NCBI GenBank assembly: GCA_030152505.1
Contig: JASLJO010000127.1
Span: forward strand, 1-18,412
Source: Solirubrobacterales bacterium
Lineage (GTDB): Bacteria > Actinomycetota > Thermoleophilia > Solirubrobacterales > 70-9
DNA length: 18,412 nt
Reading direction: 5' to 3'
The position numbers and the translations under genes were made by a program. Numbering within the stretch: the first letter of the stretch is position 1; every line of letters begins with the position of its first letter. Below the pieces are notes generated by a model. It was given only the letters and a program-made list of their open reading frames with translations, searched no databases and had not been told where the DNA came from. Shown here in pieces: positions 7,604 through 14,610 of the stretch.

Positions 7604-7609
7604 TAGAGT
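7604..7609 (+). promoter_or_regulatory. Candidate leaderless -10 box for ppx/gppA (TAGAGT)
   Basis: TAGAGT lies 11 bases before ATG 7621 and no Shine-Dalgarno lies between them. Confidence 0.4.
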
Positions 7610-7620
7610 GCCCGGCCCTT

Positions 7621-8553
7621 ATGGCTGAGAACTCTCAACGGGTCGCGGTGATCGACATCGGCAGCAACTCGACGCGACTGCTGATCGCCGACGTCGACGG
7701 GGGCGTCTCGGTGCTCGAGCGGCAGAGCAGGGTGACGCGGCTGGGGCGTGGAGTCGACCTCTCTGGGCAGCTCGCCGACGAGGCGATCGAGGGGGCGTGC
7801 GCGGCGATCGGCGACTACGTTGCGATCTGCCGCGACAACACTGTCGAGAACGTCGCCGCGATCGCCACCAGCGCCGTGCGCGACGCCTCCAATGGCGCCG
7901 CCTTCGTCGCCGAGCTGCGCGAGCGCTTCGCTCTCTCGGCCCGCGTCCTCGACGGCGAGGAGGAGGCCCGCCTCACCTACCGCGGCGCCACCGCCGAACA
8001 GCCACCCGAGGCGCCGACGCTGGTGATCGACATCGGCGGCGGCTCGACCGAGATGGTCGTCGGCAGCGGCGAGGAGATCGGCTTCCACGTCTCGTTGCAG
8101 GCCGGAGTGGTCCGCCATACCGAGCGCCACATCTCCGGCGATCCGCCTACGGTGGTCGAGCTCGAGGCGCTGGCCGGAGACGTCAGAGCGCTCATCGCCG
8201 ATGCCCTGACCGACCGCGAGAATGCGCGCACGAAAGCCGGCATCGCCGTCGCCGGCACGCCAACCTCGCTCGCCGCCGTCGAGCTCGGCCTCGACCCCTA
8301 CGACCCAACTCGCGTGCACGGCCACGTCCTCTCCCTGGCGACGATCCAGCGAGAGCTTTCGCGCTTCGCCTCGGCGTCGCTTGCCGAGAGGGCGAAGATC
8401 GCCGGCCTGCACCCCGATCGGGCCCCGACGATCATCGCCGGCTGCGTGATCTTGATCGAGGCAATGCGCGCCTTCGGCCTGGACCGGATCGAAGCCTCCG
8501 AGCACGACATCCTCTACGGGATGGCCCTCGAGACCGCCTCCAAATGCGGCTGA
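7621..8553 (+). CDS. Ppx/GppA family phosphatase (exopolyphosphatase or pppGpp phosphatase)
   Basis: A 310-residue cytoplasmic enzyme of the ASKHA fold that removes terminal phosphates from polyphosphate or from pppGpp. The first phosphate-binding motif is VIDIGSNSTR (about 10-19), the acidic catalytic region is LDGEEEARLTYRG (about 110-122), and the second phosphate motif is VIDIGGGSTEM (about 135-145). HGHVL and the terminal SEHDILYGMALE are also typical. The length matches the short, two-domain actinobacterial form that lacks the C-terminal HD domain. Ppx and GppA activities cannot be separated by sequence. It is a single gene, divergent from the initiator tRNA. Confidence 0.93.
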   Translation: MAENSQRVAVIDIGSNSTRLLIADVDGGVSVLERQSRVTRLGRGVDLSGQLADEAIEGACAAIGDYVAICRDNTVENVAAIATSAVRDASNGAAFVAELRERFALSARVLDGEEEARLTYRGATAEQPPEAPTLVIDIGGGSTEMVVGSGEEIGFHVSLQAGVVRHTERHISGDPPTVVELEALAGDVRALIADALTDRENARTKAGIAVAGTPTSLAAVELGLDPYDPTRVHGHVLSLATIQRELSRFASASLAERAKIAGLHPDRAPTIIAGCVILIEAMRAFGLDRIEASEHDILYGMALETASKCG

Positions 8554-8727
8554 CCCCCATCGGCCAGCCCCGGAAAGACCTTGGGACCAGCCGTACAGGC
8601 AAGTTTTCAGCAGCCGTCCAGTTGGGTAAACGTATCTGCCTAACCCCAAAAACTAGGTAGAGCTCGCTTACCGATTTATCAGTAGCGGCAAAAGCACCTC
8701 CTAGACATTTCGGATAGGCGAGCGCAT

Positions 8728-8926
8728 ACTCGTCACATCGGGGAAGAGGTGAGGACGAGAGTCTCCATCCCGACTCCGGTCATAGGGTTTGGGCGATTGC
8801 CGCATCATGGCGCCTCCCGCCGTCCGAGCCCAACGAATAAGAACTGGTCCCTGAAGACGTACCCCTGCCCGTCCTGAGGGACCAACCTGAATCGGCCGCC
8901 AGCGATGGCGGCCGATTCTCGTTTTG
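8728..8926 (+). ncRNA. Candidate structured RNA in a 420-bp gap
   Basis: No protein gene is supportable in 8554-8973. The right half contains consecutive hairpins: CTCGTC/GACGAG (8729-8734 with 8754-8759), GAGTC/GACTC (8759-8763 with 8772-8776, sharing one base with the first), TTGGGC/GCCCAA (8789-8794 with 8828-8833), TGGTCCCT/AGGGACCA (8845-8852 with 8877-8884) with an inner GACG/CGTC (8856-8859 with 8870-8873), then a 12-bp terminator stem at 8889-8918. This series is what a stable small RNA on the plus strand would look like. I tested it by eye against tmRNA, RNase P RNA and SRP RNA signatures and found no match; a divergent 6S-like RNA is possible. The 5' end and promoter are not identified. 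It could instead be the ppx 3' UTR. Confidence 0.4.
8889..8926 (+). terminator. Strong terminator, 12-bp perfect stem
   Basis: GAATCGGCCGCC (8889-8900), loop AGCGAT, GGCGGCCGATTC (8907-8918), then TCGTTTT. The T-run is only on the plus-strand side, so it ends transcription from ppx or from the candidate structured RNA. Confidence 0.85.
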
Positions 8927-8965
8927 GGCGTGCCTTTGGGACAATCTGGCCAGCCAGCCAGCTTT

Positions 8966-8981
8966 TGGCTTGTTCAAGCCA
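8966..8981 (-). terminator. Weak hairpin at the end of the ThDP-enzyme gene
   Basis: TGGCTT-GAAC-AAGCCA on the minus strand overlaps the TGA stop (8976-8974). It is followed by AAAAGC, not a T-run, so terminator function is uncertain. Beyond it lies a short CTGGC-rich stretch (8946-8962). Confidence 0.25.
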
Positions 8982-10584
8982 GATTCGACTTACGCGGGTA
9001 GACGACCTCGGGGTCCGTGATGACGTTGACCAAGGTCGGCCGTCCCGACTCGAAGGCGTCCTCGAGCGCCGGCCGGAGCTTGGCCGGGTCGCTGACCAGC
9101 ACGCCATCGCACCCCAACGCCTCGACCATTTTCTCGTAGCGGGTTTCCGGTCGCAGCTCGGCCGCAACCGAGTAGCCATAGAGGAATTTCATCGGGTGAT
9201 GCTCGAGTGCCCAGATGCCGTTGTTGCCCATCACGCCGACGACGGGCAGGCCGTGACGCGCCAAAGTGTCGAACTCGATGCCCGCGAAGCCGAACGCTCC
9301 ATCGCCCAGCAACAGGCAGACCTGTCGCTCCGGATGGGCGAGCTTCGCCCCAAGCGCCTGGCCGGGTCCCGCGCCGAGGCAACCGAACGGCCCAGGGTCC
9401 ATCCAACACCCCGGCTCGTAGGTGTCGATGAAGCGACCCGCGTAGGAGACGAAATCGCCGCCGTCGCCGACGACTATCGCGTCGCGGTCGAGCACCTCCC
9501 CCAGCTCCTTGTAGATGCGGACCGGATGCAGTGGCGAGCGTGCGTCGTTGAGTTCCTCCTGCTCGCCAGCTCGCTTCTCCGCCTCAACTGCGCGCAGCCG
9601 CTCGAGCCAGCCATCGGTGCGCCCTCTCCCGGCTGAGACAGACTCGCGCATCGCCGCCAGCGTTACCGCCACGTCGCCGACCAGGTCGACCTCGGGCGTC
9701 CGGTTTGCGCTCAGAGCGTTGGGCGCGGCATCGAGCCGAACCAACTTCGTCTCCTCGCCGAAGCTGTCGCCGAAGCCGAGGCGGAAGTCGATCGGCACAC
9801 CGACGACAAGGGCCACGTCGGCGCCCTTCAGCCCAGCGCCGCGGGCACGGCTGAAGGCCAGCTCGTGATCGGCGGCGAGACAACCACGGCCGAGCCCGTT
9901 GAGGAAGACGGGAATGCCGAGATCCTCCGCGAGCGCCCGCAGCTCTCCTTCACCGTGGCCCCAGTAGAGCCCCGTCCCCGCCATGATCGCCGGGCGCTCG
10001 GCGTCGGCGAGCAGCGCCGCAGCCTCCTCGACCCCGGCCGCCGGCCGGGCCACAGGCTTCGGGACGTCTGGAATCTCGGTCTCAGCCTCACTGAAGACGA
10101 CGTCAAGCGGGAAGTCGACGAAGGTCGGCCCGAAGGGCGCGTTCAGCGCGAGGTCGAGCGCCGCTGCAGCGCGCGACCCGATCGCGCCCGTCTCCGTCAC
10201 CGTCTCCGCCGACTTGACCAGGGGCGCGACGAAGGGCAGATGGTCGATCTCCTGCAGCGAGCCCGAGCCCCAACGCAGCTCCGGCGCCCGCCCGCCCAGC
10301 ACGCACAGCGGCGAGCAGTTGGCCTGGGCGCCCGCGATTGCGCTGATCCCGTTGGTCACTCCCGGGCCGGCGGTCAGTGCCGCGACGCCCACGCGCCGGG
10401 TCGCCTTGGCGAACCCCTCCGCCGCAAAGGCCGCCGTCTGCTCGTGCCGCACGTCGACGATCTCGATGCCCTCGGCCCTGCAACCGTCGTAGATCGAGAA
10501 CAGATGGCCGCCAGAGAGGGTGAAGAGATGGCTGACCCCGCGCGACTTCAGCGCCCTGGCGACGATCCTCCCCCCGTGATCCAT
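8974..10584 (-). CDS. Thiamine-diphosphate-dependent enzyme, acetolactate-synthase/2-hydroxyacyl-CoA-lyase type
   Basis: A 536-residue enzyme of the three-domain ThDP family (PYR, central and PP domains). The catalytic glutamate is E48 in VRHEQTAAFAAEG. The diphosphate/Mg2+ motif starts at GDGAFGF (427-433) and ends at NN (454-455), at the expected distance. The context WMDPGPFGCLGAGPGQALGAK (about 394-414) resembles the ILVBL/HACL and oxalyl-CoA decarboxylase branch more than anabolic IlvB. No ilvN or ilvC lies nearby, so a role in branched-chain amino acid synthesis is not supported; cleavage or decarboxylation of a 2-keto or 2-hydroxyacyl substrate is more likely. ATG 10584 has TAGGCT 9 bases upstream and no Shine-Dalgarno. 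It is alone, downstream of tRNA-Leu. Confidence 0.88.
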   Translation of the reverse strand: MDHGGRIVARALKSRGVSHLFTLSGGHLFSIYDGCRAEGIEIVDVRHEQTAAFAAEGFAKATRRVGVAALTAGPGVTNGISAIAGAQANCSPLCVLGGRAPELRWGSGSLQEIDHLPFVAPLVKSAETVTETGAIGSRAAAALDLALNAPFGPTFVDFPLDVVFSEAETEIPDVPKPVARPAAGVEEAAALLADAERPAIMAGTGLYWGHGEGELRALAEDLGIPVFLNGLGRGCLAADHELAFSRARGAGLKGADVALVVGVPIDFRLGFGDSFGEETKLVRLDAAPNALSANRTPEVDLVGDVAVTLAAMRESVSAGRGRTDGWLERLRAVEAEKRAGEQEELNDARSPLHPVRIYKELGEVLDRDAIVVGDGGDFVSYAGRFIDTYEPGCWMDPGPFGCLGAGPGQALGAKLAHPERQVCLLLGDGAFGFAGIEFDTLARHGLPVVGVMGNNGIWALEHHPMKFLYGYSVAAELRPETRYEKMVEALGCDGVLVSDPAKLRPALEDAFESGRPTLVNVITDPEVVYPRKSNLA

Positions 10585-10593
10585 AAGAGCTGG

Positions 10594-10599
10594 AGCCTA
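10594..10599 (-). promoter_or_regulatory. Candidate leaderless -10 box for the ThDP enzyme (TAGGCT)
   Basis: TAGGCT on the minus strand, exactly 9 bases before ATG 10584. It lies between the tRNA-Leu 3' end and the gene, so the gene may have its own promoter rather than depend on tRNA read-through. Confidence 0.45.
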
Positions 10600-10627
10600 A
10601 GGGACGACAGGACCCGCGCGCCACGAG

Positions 10628-10713
10628 TGCCCGGGGCGGGACTCGAACCCGCAAGCCCCCTGAGGGGCAGCGCATTTTAAGTGCGCCGCTTTTGCCAGTT
10701 TCGCCACCCGGGC
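10628..10713 (-). tRNA. tRNA-Leu (UAA)
   Basis: An 86-nt class II tRNA without encoded CCA. The acceptor stem GCCCGGG/CCCGGGC closes perfectly, with A73 at 10628. The anticodon loop is CTTAAAA with anticodon TAA at 10679-10677. The long variable arm (CCCCTCAGGGGG region) and the T-arm GCGGG-TTCGAGT-CCCGC are clear. Confidence 0.96.
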
Positions 10714-10720
10714 ACAGGCG

Positions 10721-10726
10721 ATCGTA
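10721..10726 (-). promoter_or_regulatory. Candidate -10 box of tRNA-Leu (TACGAT)
   Basis: TACGAT on the minus strand ends 7 bases before the tRNA 5' end at 10713. Transcription would start at or next to the mature end. No good -35 is seen. Confidence 0.35.
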
Positions 10727-10806
10727 TCCCCGTCCAGCTGCGCCCAGATGCCGCCTGTGTCTAAAGCGTCGATAAATGTTTGTACGGAGCGCAACTATCA
10801 CGCTGT

Positions 10807-10812
10807 TACGGT
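10807..10812 (+). promoter_or_regulatory. Possible -10 box upstream of the sigma-factor gene (TACGGT)
   Basis: TACGGT lies in an AT-richer stretch about 50 bp before TTG 10865, with TTGTAC at 10780-10785 as a possible but distant -35 (21-bp spacer). A transcript from here would have a short leader carrying the GGAGG. Confidence 0.25.
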
Positions 10813-10864
10813 GTCCCTACTTACGAAGACGACGCCATTCGCTACGCCTTTCCCTGGAGGAAGC

Positions 10865-12427
10865 TTGGAGGCATCGGCTCTAACCCACGCCAGTCAACGC
10901 GGACTTCTCGCCCGCCGCTCGCCTCTGCTCAAGCTGCAGGGGGACGCCAAGCTGATCGCCATGGCGCGCGACAACAACGCCGGCGCCTTCGAGACGATCG
11001 TCGACCGCTACCAGAGCCGCCTGCTGGGCTTCTGCCGGCAGATGCTGGGCTCCACCGAGGATGCGGAGGACGTCCTCCAGGAGGTCTTCGTCAACGCCTA
11101 CCGGGCGATGCTCGCCGACGAGCGCGAGATCAACCTGCGCCCGTGGCTTTACCGGATCGCCCGCAACCGCTGCCTCAACCAGCTGCGCAAGCCGACCGCC
11201 GACGCACAGGAATCGATGGACATGGTGCCGATTGTCGAGGCCGCTTCGACCGCGGAGAAGGTCAGCAACCGCGAGGAGTTCCGCCAGCTTCTCACCGATG
11301 TCGGCAAGCTGCCCGAGACGCAGCGCACGGCGCTCCTGCTGCGCGAGATGGACGCGATGTCCTACGAGGAAATCGCCGCCGCGATGGAGACCAGCGTGCC
11401 CTCGGTCAAGTCGCTGCTGGTGCGGGCGCGGATCTCCCTCGCCGAGGCGAGCCAGGCGCGCCAGCTGACCTGCGGCGAAGTGCGGCTGGAGCTGGCCGAG
11501 GCCGCCGAGGGCCTGCGCAAGGTCTCCGGGCCGGTGCGCCGCCACGTGCGCGACTGCGAGGAATGCGCCGACTTCCGCTCGACCGTCCGCTCCAACGACA
11601 AGGTGATGGCGGCACTCTTTCCCGCCGGTGCCCTGGTCGCGCTCAAGGGCTTCATCCTCGGCAAGCTCGGCTTCGGCGGGGCGAGCGGCAGCGCATCCGC
11701 CGGCAGCGCGGGGGCCGCGGGCACCGGTGCAGGTGCCACCGCGGGCGCAGGCGCGACCGCGGCCGCGACCGGCGCCGGTGCGGTCAGCAGCGTCGGCGCC
11801 GCGATCGGCGGCAGCAGCGCCGCCGGGGGCCTCGGCGCAGTCGGCGGGGCGATCGGCACCAAGGCCGTCGCCGGTGTCGTCACCGCGGCCGTGATCACCG
11901 CCGGTGCCGTCACCGAGGTCAATCAGAAGAGCGACACCACGCCGGTCCCGAAGACCAGCGCGCCCGCCGCGCGGGTCTCCTCCGGACCGCTCGCGCTTGG
12001 CCAGCGCCCCGTCATGCCGCCTCAGACGCCGCCACAGGCGGTCGAACTGACCGTTCCCCCCGCTACGCAACCTCCGGTCGAGACCCCGATGCCTGCTGAA
12101 CCGGCGCCCGAAACCGGGGCAATCACCGCCCCGGTTGCCACCGCGCCGCCGAACACGATCGCGGCGGACGACGAAACGACCTCGTCGACGCCCAAAGCCG
12201 TCGCACCGAAAGTCAACGACGCCAAATCACCGAGTGGAGCCGCGGGCGCGCCTGCCAACAGTGAAACCGTCGTCGTCACGGTGGGCGGCTCGGTGCCCCC
12301 CGCGAGCGAAGGCACGCCGGCCGAAGAAACGACCCCTCCCCCGGCAGAAGAAAGCGCCCCTCCCGCCGAATCGTCGCCGCCCGGCGAACCGCCGGCCGAA
12401 TCGCCGCCGCCCGCAGCTGAAGGCTAG
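10865..12427 (+). CDS. ECF-type sigma factor fused to a zinc-binding anti-sigma-like motif, membrane segment and long Pro/Thr/Glu tail
   Basis: About 520 residues from TTG 10865, which has GGAGG (10856-10860) just upstream; the frame is open back to 10748. Sigma region 2 is at about 40-110 (AFETIVDRYQSRLLGF, DAEDVLQEVFVNAY, RPWLYRIARNRCLNQL). Region 4 is at about 148-195 (LPETQRTALLLRE, SYEEIAAAMETSVPSVKSLL). Next come C203 in LTCGEV and H227-x3-C231-x2-C234 in HVRDCEEC, the zinc motif pattern of ZAS anti-sigma factors. A hydrophobic stretch (about 248-270), a long Gly/Ala-rich segment (270-331) and a membrane-like helix (about 332-350) follow, then about 165 residues rich in Pro, Thr, Ser and Glu, presumably outside the cell. 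It may be a self-inhibited, membrane-tethered sigma factor. Its stop is shared with the convergent R2lox gene. Confidence 0.85.
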   Translation: MEASALTHASQRGLLARRSPLLKLQGDAKLIAMARDNNAGAFETIVDRYQSRLLGFCRQMLGSTEDAEDVLQEVFVNAYRAMLADEREINLRPWLYRIARNRCLNQLRKPTADAQESMDMVPIVEAASTAEKVSNREEFRQLLTDVGKLPETQRTALLLREMDAMSYEEIAAAMETSVPSVKSLLVRARISLAEASQARQLTCGEVRLELAEAAEGLRKVSGPVRRHVRDCEECADFRSTVRSNDKVMAALFPAGALVALKGFILGKLGFGGASGSASAGSAGAAGTGAGATAGAGATAAATGAGAVSSVGAAIGGSSAAGGLGAVGGAIGTKAVAGVVTAAVITAGAVTEVNQKSDTTPVPKTSAPAARVSSGPLALGQRPVMPPQTPPQAVELTVPPATQPPVETPMPAEPAPETGAITAPVATAPPNTIAADDETTSSTPKAVAPKVNDAKSPSGAAGAPANSETVVVTVGGSVPPASEGTPAEETTPPPAEESAPPAESSPPGEPPAESPPPAAEG

Positions 12428-13347
12428 CCCAGCCCGATCACTTTCAGCCGCCGCATCAGGCACTTGGCGGCGAACGCGCGCGTCTCGGCGATCGAGAAGC
12501 CGAACAGCTCGTAGTCCTCGTCCTCGGGCGCCCAGGGCGGTGAGAGAACCCCCTCGGCGACCGGCACCGCCTCCTCCAACGTGCGTTGGATCGCCTGCTT
12601 GTAACGATCGTCCTCGTGTGCCTTCTCGCGCAGGAAGACCGAGCCGAAGGCGACATGGCGGTGCTCGTCCCGAGCGACGTTCTGGAAGCCCTCGACGAAG
12701 CCGGGCAGAGTCCCTTCGCGTTCGTTGAAATCCATGATGAAGTGCTGGCCGGTGAGCGCCAGCATCCCCTCGATAACCATGTGGTAGAGGGTCACCGCCT
12801 CGACCAGGGCCTCGGCGTCCTCGGGCTCGGCCGACAGCCGGTCGGTGCGCTGCTTCAGCATTTCGTCGAAGAGGCGGCCGAAGTTGTCGTTGAGGTGCTC
12901 AGAGGTCTGCTCGAGCATCTGCGTCAACCCCTCCGCGTCCAGGACGCCGACCTCGCGGTAGAAGCGCTCGAAGAAGCGCACGTGCCGGGCCTCGTCGGCG
13001 ATCTGCGTGCAGAGGAAGACTTTCTGGTCCTCGGTCGGCGCCGCGCGCATGATCGGCCCGAGCTCCTCGGCGACCTTCTGCTCGCCGATGAAAAACGACG
13101 AGAGCCCGTACATGCGCTGAAAGCGCTCTTCGGGGTCGAATCCCGCCCAGTCCTCGCGGTCGCGGTCGAAGTCGAGCTCCTGCGTCTGCCACTGCTGGCG
13201 CTCCCAGAGCGCATAGAGCTCCTCGTAGTCCAGCAGCTTGATGTCAGCCGTGCGGTCGGCGGCCTCGTTCAGAGCGGGATCGGCCGTCGCCTGGAAGTCG
13301 GCCCGCTCGGTTCGTGACTGGGTCCCGGTTGCCTCTTTGGCCTCCAT
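12424..13347 (-). CDS. R2-like ligand-binding oxidase (R2lox), ferritin-like Mn/Fe protein
   Basis: A 307-residue four-helix-bundle protein related to ribonucleotide reductase R2. From ATG 13347 the metal ligands are E89, E119, H122, E193, E228 and H231. V92 lies three residues after the first Glu and Y188 five before E193. These spacings equal those of Mycobacterium tuberculosis R2lox (E68, V71, E101, H104, Y162, E167, E202, H205), where Val and Tyr form an ether cross-link beside a Mn/Fe site and a fatty acid is bound. LYALWERQQWQTQELDF near the N-terminus also fits R2lox. No R1 reductase gene is nearby, against an NrdB role. ATG 13347 is chosen because GGAG sits 7 bases upstream; GTG 13353 is too close. 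Confidence 0.87.
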   Translation of the reverse strand: MEAKEATGTQSRTERADFQATADPALNEAADRTADIKLLDYEELYALWERQQWQTQELDFDRDREDWAGFDPEERFQRMYGLSSFFIGEQKVAEELGPIMRAAPTEDQKVFLCTQIADEARHVRFFERFYREVGVLDAEGLTQMLEQTSEHLNDNFGRLFDEMLKQRTDRLSAEPEDAEALVEAVTLYHMVIEGMLALTGQHFIMDFNEREGTLPGFVEGFQNVARDEHRHVAFGSVFLREKAHEDDRYKQAIQRTLEEAVPVAEGVLSPPWAPEDEDYELFGFSIAETRAFAAKCLMRRLKVIGLG

Positions 13348-13385
13348 CTTCACTCTCCTCGGCTCGACTGGTGGGGGATCGATCG

Positions 13386-13391
13386 AGACTA
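13386..13391 (-). promoter_or_regulatory. Candidate -10 box of the R2lox gene (TAGTCT)
   Basis: TAGTCT on the minus strand, about 38 bases before ATG 13347. It would give a short leader carrying the GGAG ribosome binding site. A 28-bp palindrome begins two bases upstream of it. Confidence 0.35.
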
Positions 13392-13393
13392 CC

Positions 13394-13421
13394 GCAGTCC
13401 TGGCCAGTCAGCCAGGACTGC
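13394..13421. repeat. 28-bp palindrome upstream of R2lox, operator-like
   Basis: Perfect 11-bp arms GCAGTCCTGGC (13394-13404) and GCCAGGACTGC (13411-13421) around CAGTCA. It covers the place where a -35 would lie for the TAGTCT box. It could be an operator for a dimeric regulator or, as RNA, a hairpin. Confidence 0.6.
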
Positions 13422-13429
13422 ACCGGGAC

Positions 13430-13474
13430 CGCGGTAGAGGTTTGAGTCGCATAGCGGTTCAAACCTCTACCGCG
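13430..13474. terminator. 16-bp perfect stem-loop between UPF0173 and R2lox genes
   Basis: CGCGGTAGAGGTTTGA (13430-13445) and its exact complement at 13459-13474 enclose a 13-base loop. It begins 26 bp past the UPF0173 stop on the minus strand, where a terminator is expected, but no T-run follows. Its inner-strand CTACCGC can also pair with GCGGTAG formed by 13395-13389 on the minus strand, giving an alternative fold. Confidence 0.5.
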
Positions 13475-13500
13475 CCGGGTGGAGAGGTAGGACTGAAGGC

Positions 13501-14214
13501 TCAGACCGAGCGCGTCTCCCCCGGCTCGAGGAGGACCACCTGCGCCGACGTCTTCTGCTCGACCTCGGACTTGAAGGCGTCGCTGTCGGTCTCGATCGCC
13601 GGGAAGGTGTCGTAGTGCATGGGGATCACCGTGCCAGCGCCGATGAATTCGACCGCGATGACCGCATCGTGGCGATCCATCGTGTAATGGCCGCCGATCG
13701 GCAGCAGGGCGATGTCGATCGGATTGCGTTCGGCGATCAGCCTCATGTCGCCGAAGAGACAGGTATCGCCCGCGTGGTAGATCGTCCTGCCGCCGAGGTT
13801 GATCAGCAGGCCGCAGGCCGGGCCGATCGCGATGCCGTGCTCGGCGCTGAAGGGAGACTCCGCGGAACCGGGGATCGTGTTGGTATGCCAGGCTGGCACG
13901 AGCTTGACCCAACCTCCGTCGAACTCGACGGTGCCCCCGAAATTGGGATCGCTGACCTCCTCGATGCCCTGCCCTTCGAGCCACTTGGCGAGCTCGACGA
14001 TCGCCACGCAATGGGCGCCGGTCCGCTTCGCAACTGGCACCGCATCGGCGATGTGATCGGCGTGCCCGTGGCTGAGCGCGATATGGGTCGGTTCGACTTC
14101 CTCCGCGGTGTGGACCGCGACCGGGTTGTTCGGCTTGAGGAACGGGTCGACCAGGATGGTCGTCTCGCCCTCGCTCAGCTCGAAGCACGACTGGCCGTGG
14201 AACTTGATCTCCAT
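13501..14214 (-). CDS. UPF0173 family metal-dependent hydrolase (metallo-beta-lactamase fold)
   Basis: A 237-residue cytoplasmic protein of the YtkL/UPF0173 group. The metal-binding motif is SHGHADH (48-54), with further ligands H110, D150 in YHAGDT and H200 in IPMHYDTFP. N-terminal MEIKFHGQSCFEL is the family's characteristic beginning. It belongs to the metallo-beta-lactamase fold, but its natural substrate is not known. ATG 14214 has AAGGAGA about 9 bases upstream. The gene lies 2 bp after the preceding 113-residue protein, so both are probably in one operon. A 16-bp stem-loop follows. Confidence 0.92.
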   Translation of the reverse strand: MEIKFHGQSCFELSEGETTILVDPFLKPNNPVAVHTAEEVEPTHIALSHGHADHIADAVPVAKRTGAHCVAIVELAKWLEGQGIEEVSDPNFGGTVEFDGGWVKLVPAWHTNTIPGSAESPFSAEHGIAIGPACGLLINLGGRTIYHAGDTCLFGDMRLIAERNPIDIALLPIGGHYTMDRHDAVIAVEFIGAGTVIPMHYDTFPAIETDSDAFKSEVEQKTSAQVVLLEPGETRSV

Positions 14215-14216
14215 CT

Positions 14217-14558
14217 TCAGCGCTCTCCTTCTTCGGGATCGGGGCCTTCGCCCTCGCTCATCTCCTCTTTCAGTGCCCAGCCGACGGCGACTCCAACCAT
14301 CATCCCCATCCTCGCCTCCTCGGCCAGCAGCGTCCGCACGGCGGCGATCCGCTCCTCGGGATCAGGGATCGTGGCGGCCTTCAGCGACTCGCTCTCATGC
14401 GACTCGCCGAACCAACCGCCCTCGGCGAGGGCGGTCATCAGCACCCGCTGCAGCTGCGGCGCCGCCCGAGCGACGATCGTCTCCGCCTCGGCGAAGCGCT
14501 CGGCCTCGGCCAGCCGGGCGATCGCTGCTTCGAGTCGCTGCTCATCGTCCAGCGCCAT
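14217..14558 (-). CDS. Uncharacterised 113-residue helical protein
   Basis: A small, acidic, Ala/Glu-rich protein with predicted helices over most of its length (EQRLEAAIARLAEAERFAEAE near the start, EERIAAVRTLLAEEARMG at about 68-85). A mildly hydrophobic Gly/Val segment (MGMMVGVAVGWAL, about 84-96) is too short and polar at the edges to be a confident membrane helix. The C-terminus is very acidic. I recognise no family. It starts the operon with UPF0173 (2-bp gap). ATG 14558 has TAGGCT 8 bases upstream and no Shine-Dalgarno. Confidence 0.75.
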   Translation of the reverse strand: MALDDEQRLEAAIARLAEAERFAEAETIVARAAPQLQRVLMTALAEGGWFGESHESESLKAATIPDPEERIAAVRTLLAEEARMGMMVGVAVGWALKEEMSEGEGPDPEEGER

Positions 14559-14566
14559 GACAGGCC

Positions 14567-14572
14567 AGCCTA
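14567..14572 (-). promoter_or_regulatory. Candidate leaderless -10 box for the 113-residue protein/UPF0173 operon (TAGGCT)
   Basis: TAGGCT on the minus strand, 8 bases before ATG 14558. It has the same sequence as the box before the ThDP-enzyme gene. Confidence 0.45.
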
Positions 14573-14610
14573 GAGGTGCCGTCGCTCAGAGGCCCATATG
14601 GGTGCAAAAG

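Noticed and set aside
8946..8962. Short CTGGC/CAGC tandem repeat
   Set aside because: Only two to three imperfect 4-bp units; no sign of a functional repeat array.
8554..8973. tmRNA, RNase P RNA, SRP RNA or a known riboswitch
   Set aside because: No conserved core sequences of these were found, and there is no downstream gene on the same strand for a riboswitch to control.
10714..10864. Sigma-factor start at ATG 10748 or GTG 10811
   Set aside because: The extra residues show no sigma homology and have no ribosome binding site; TTG 10865 has GGAGG just upstream.
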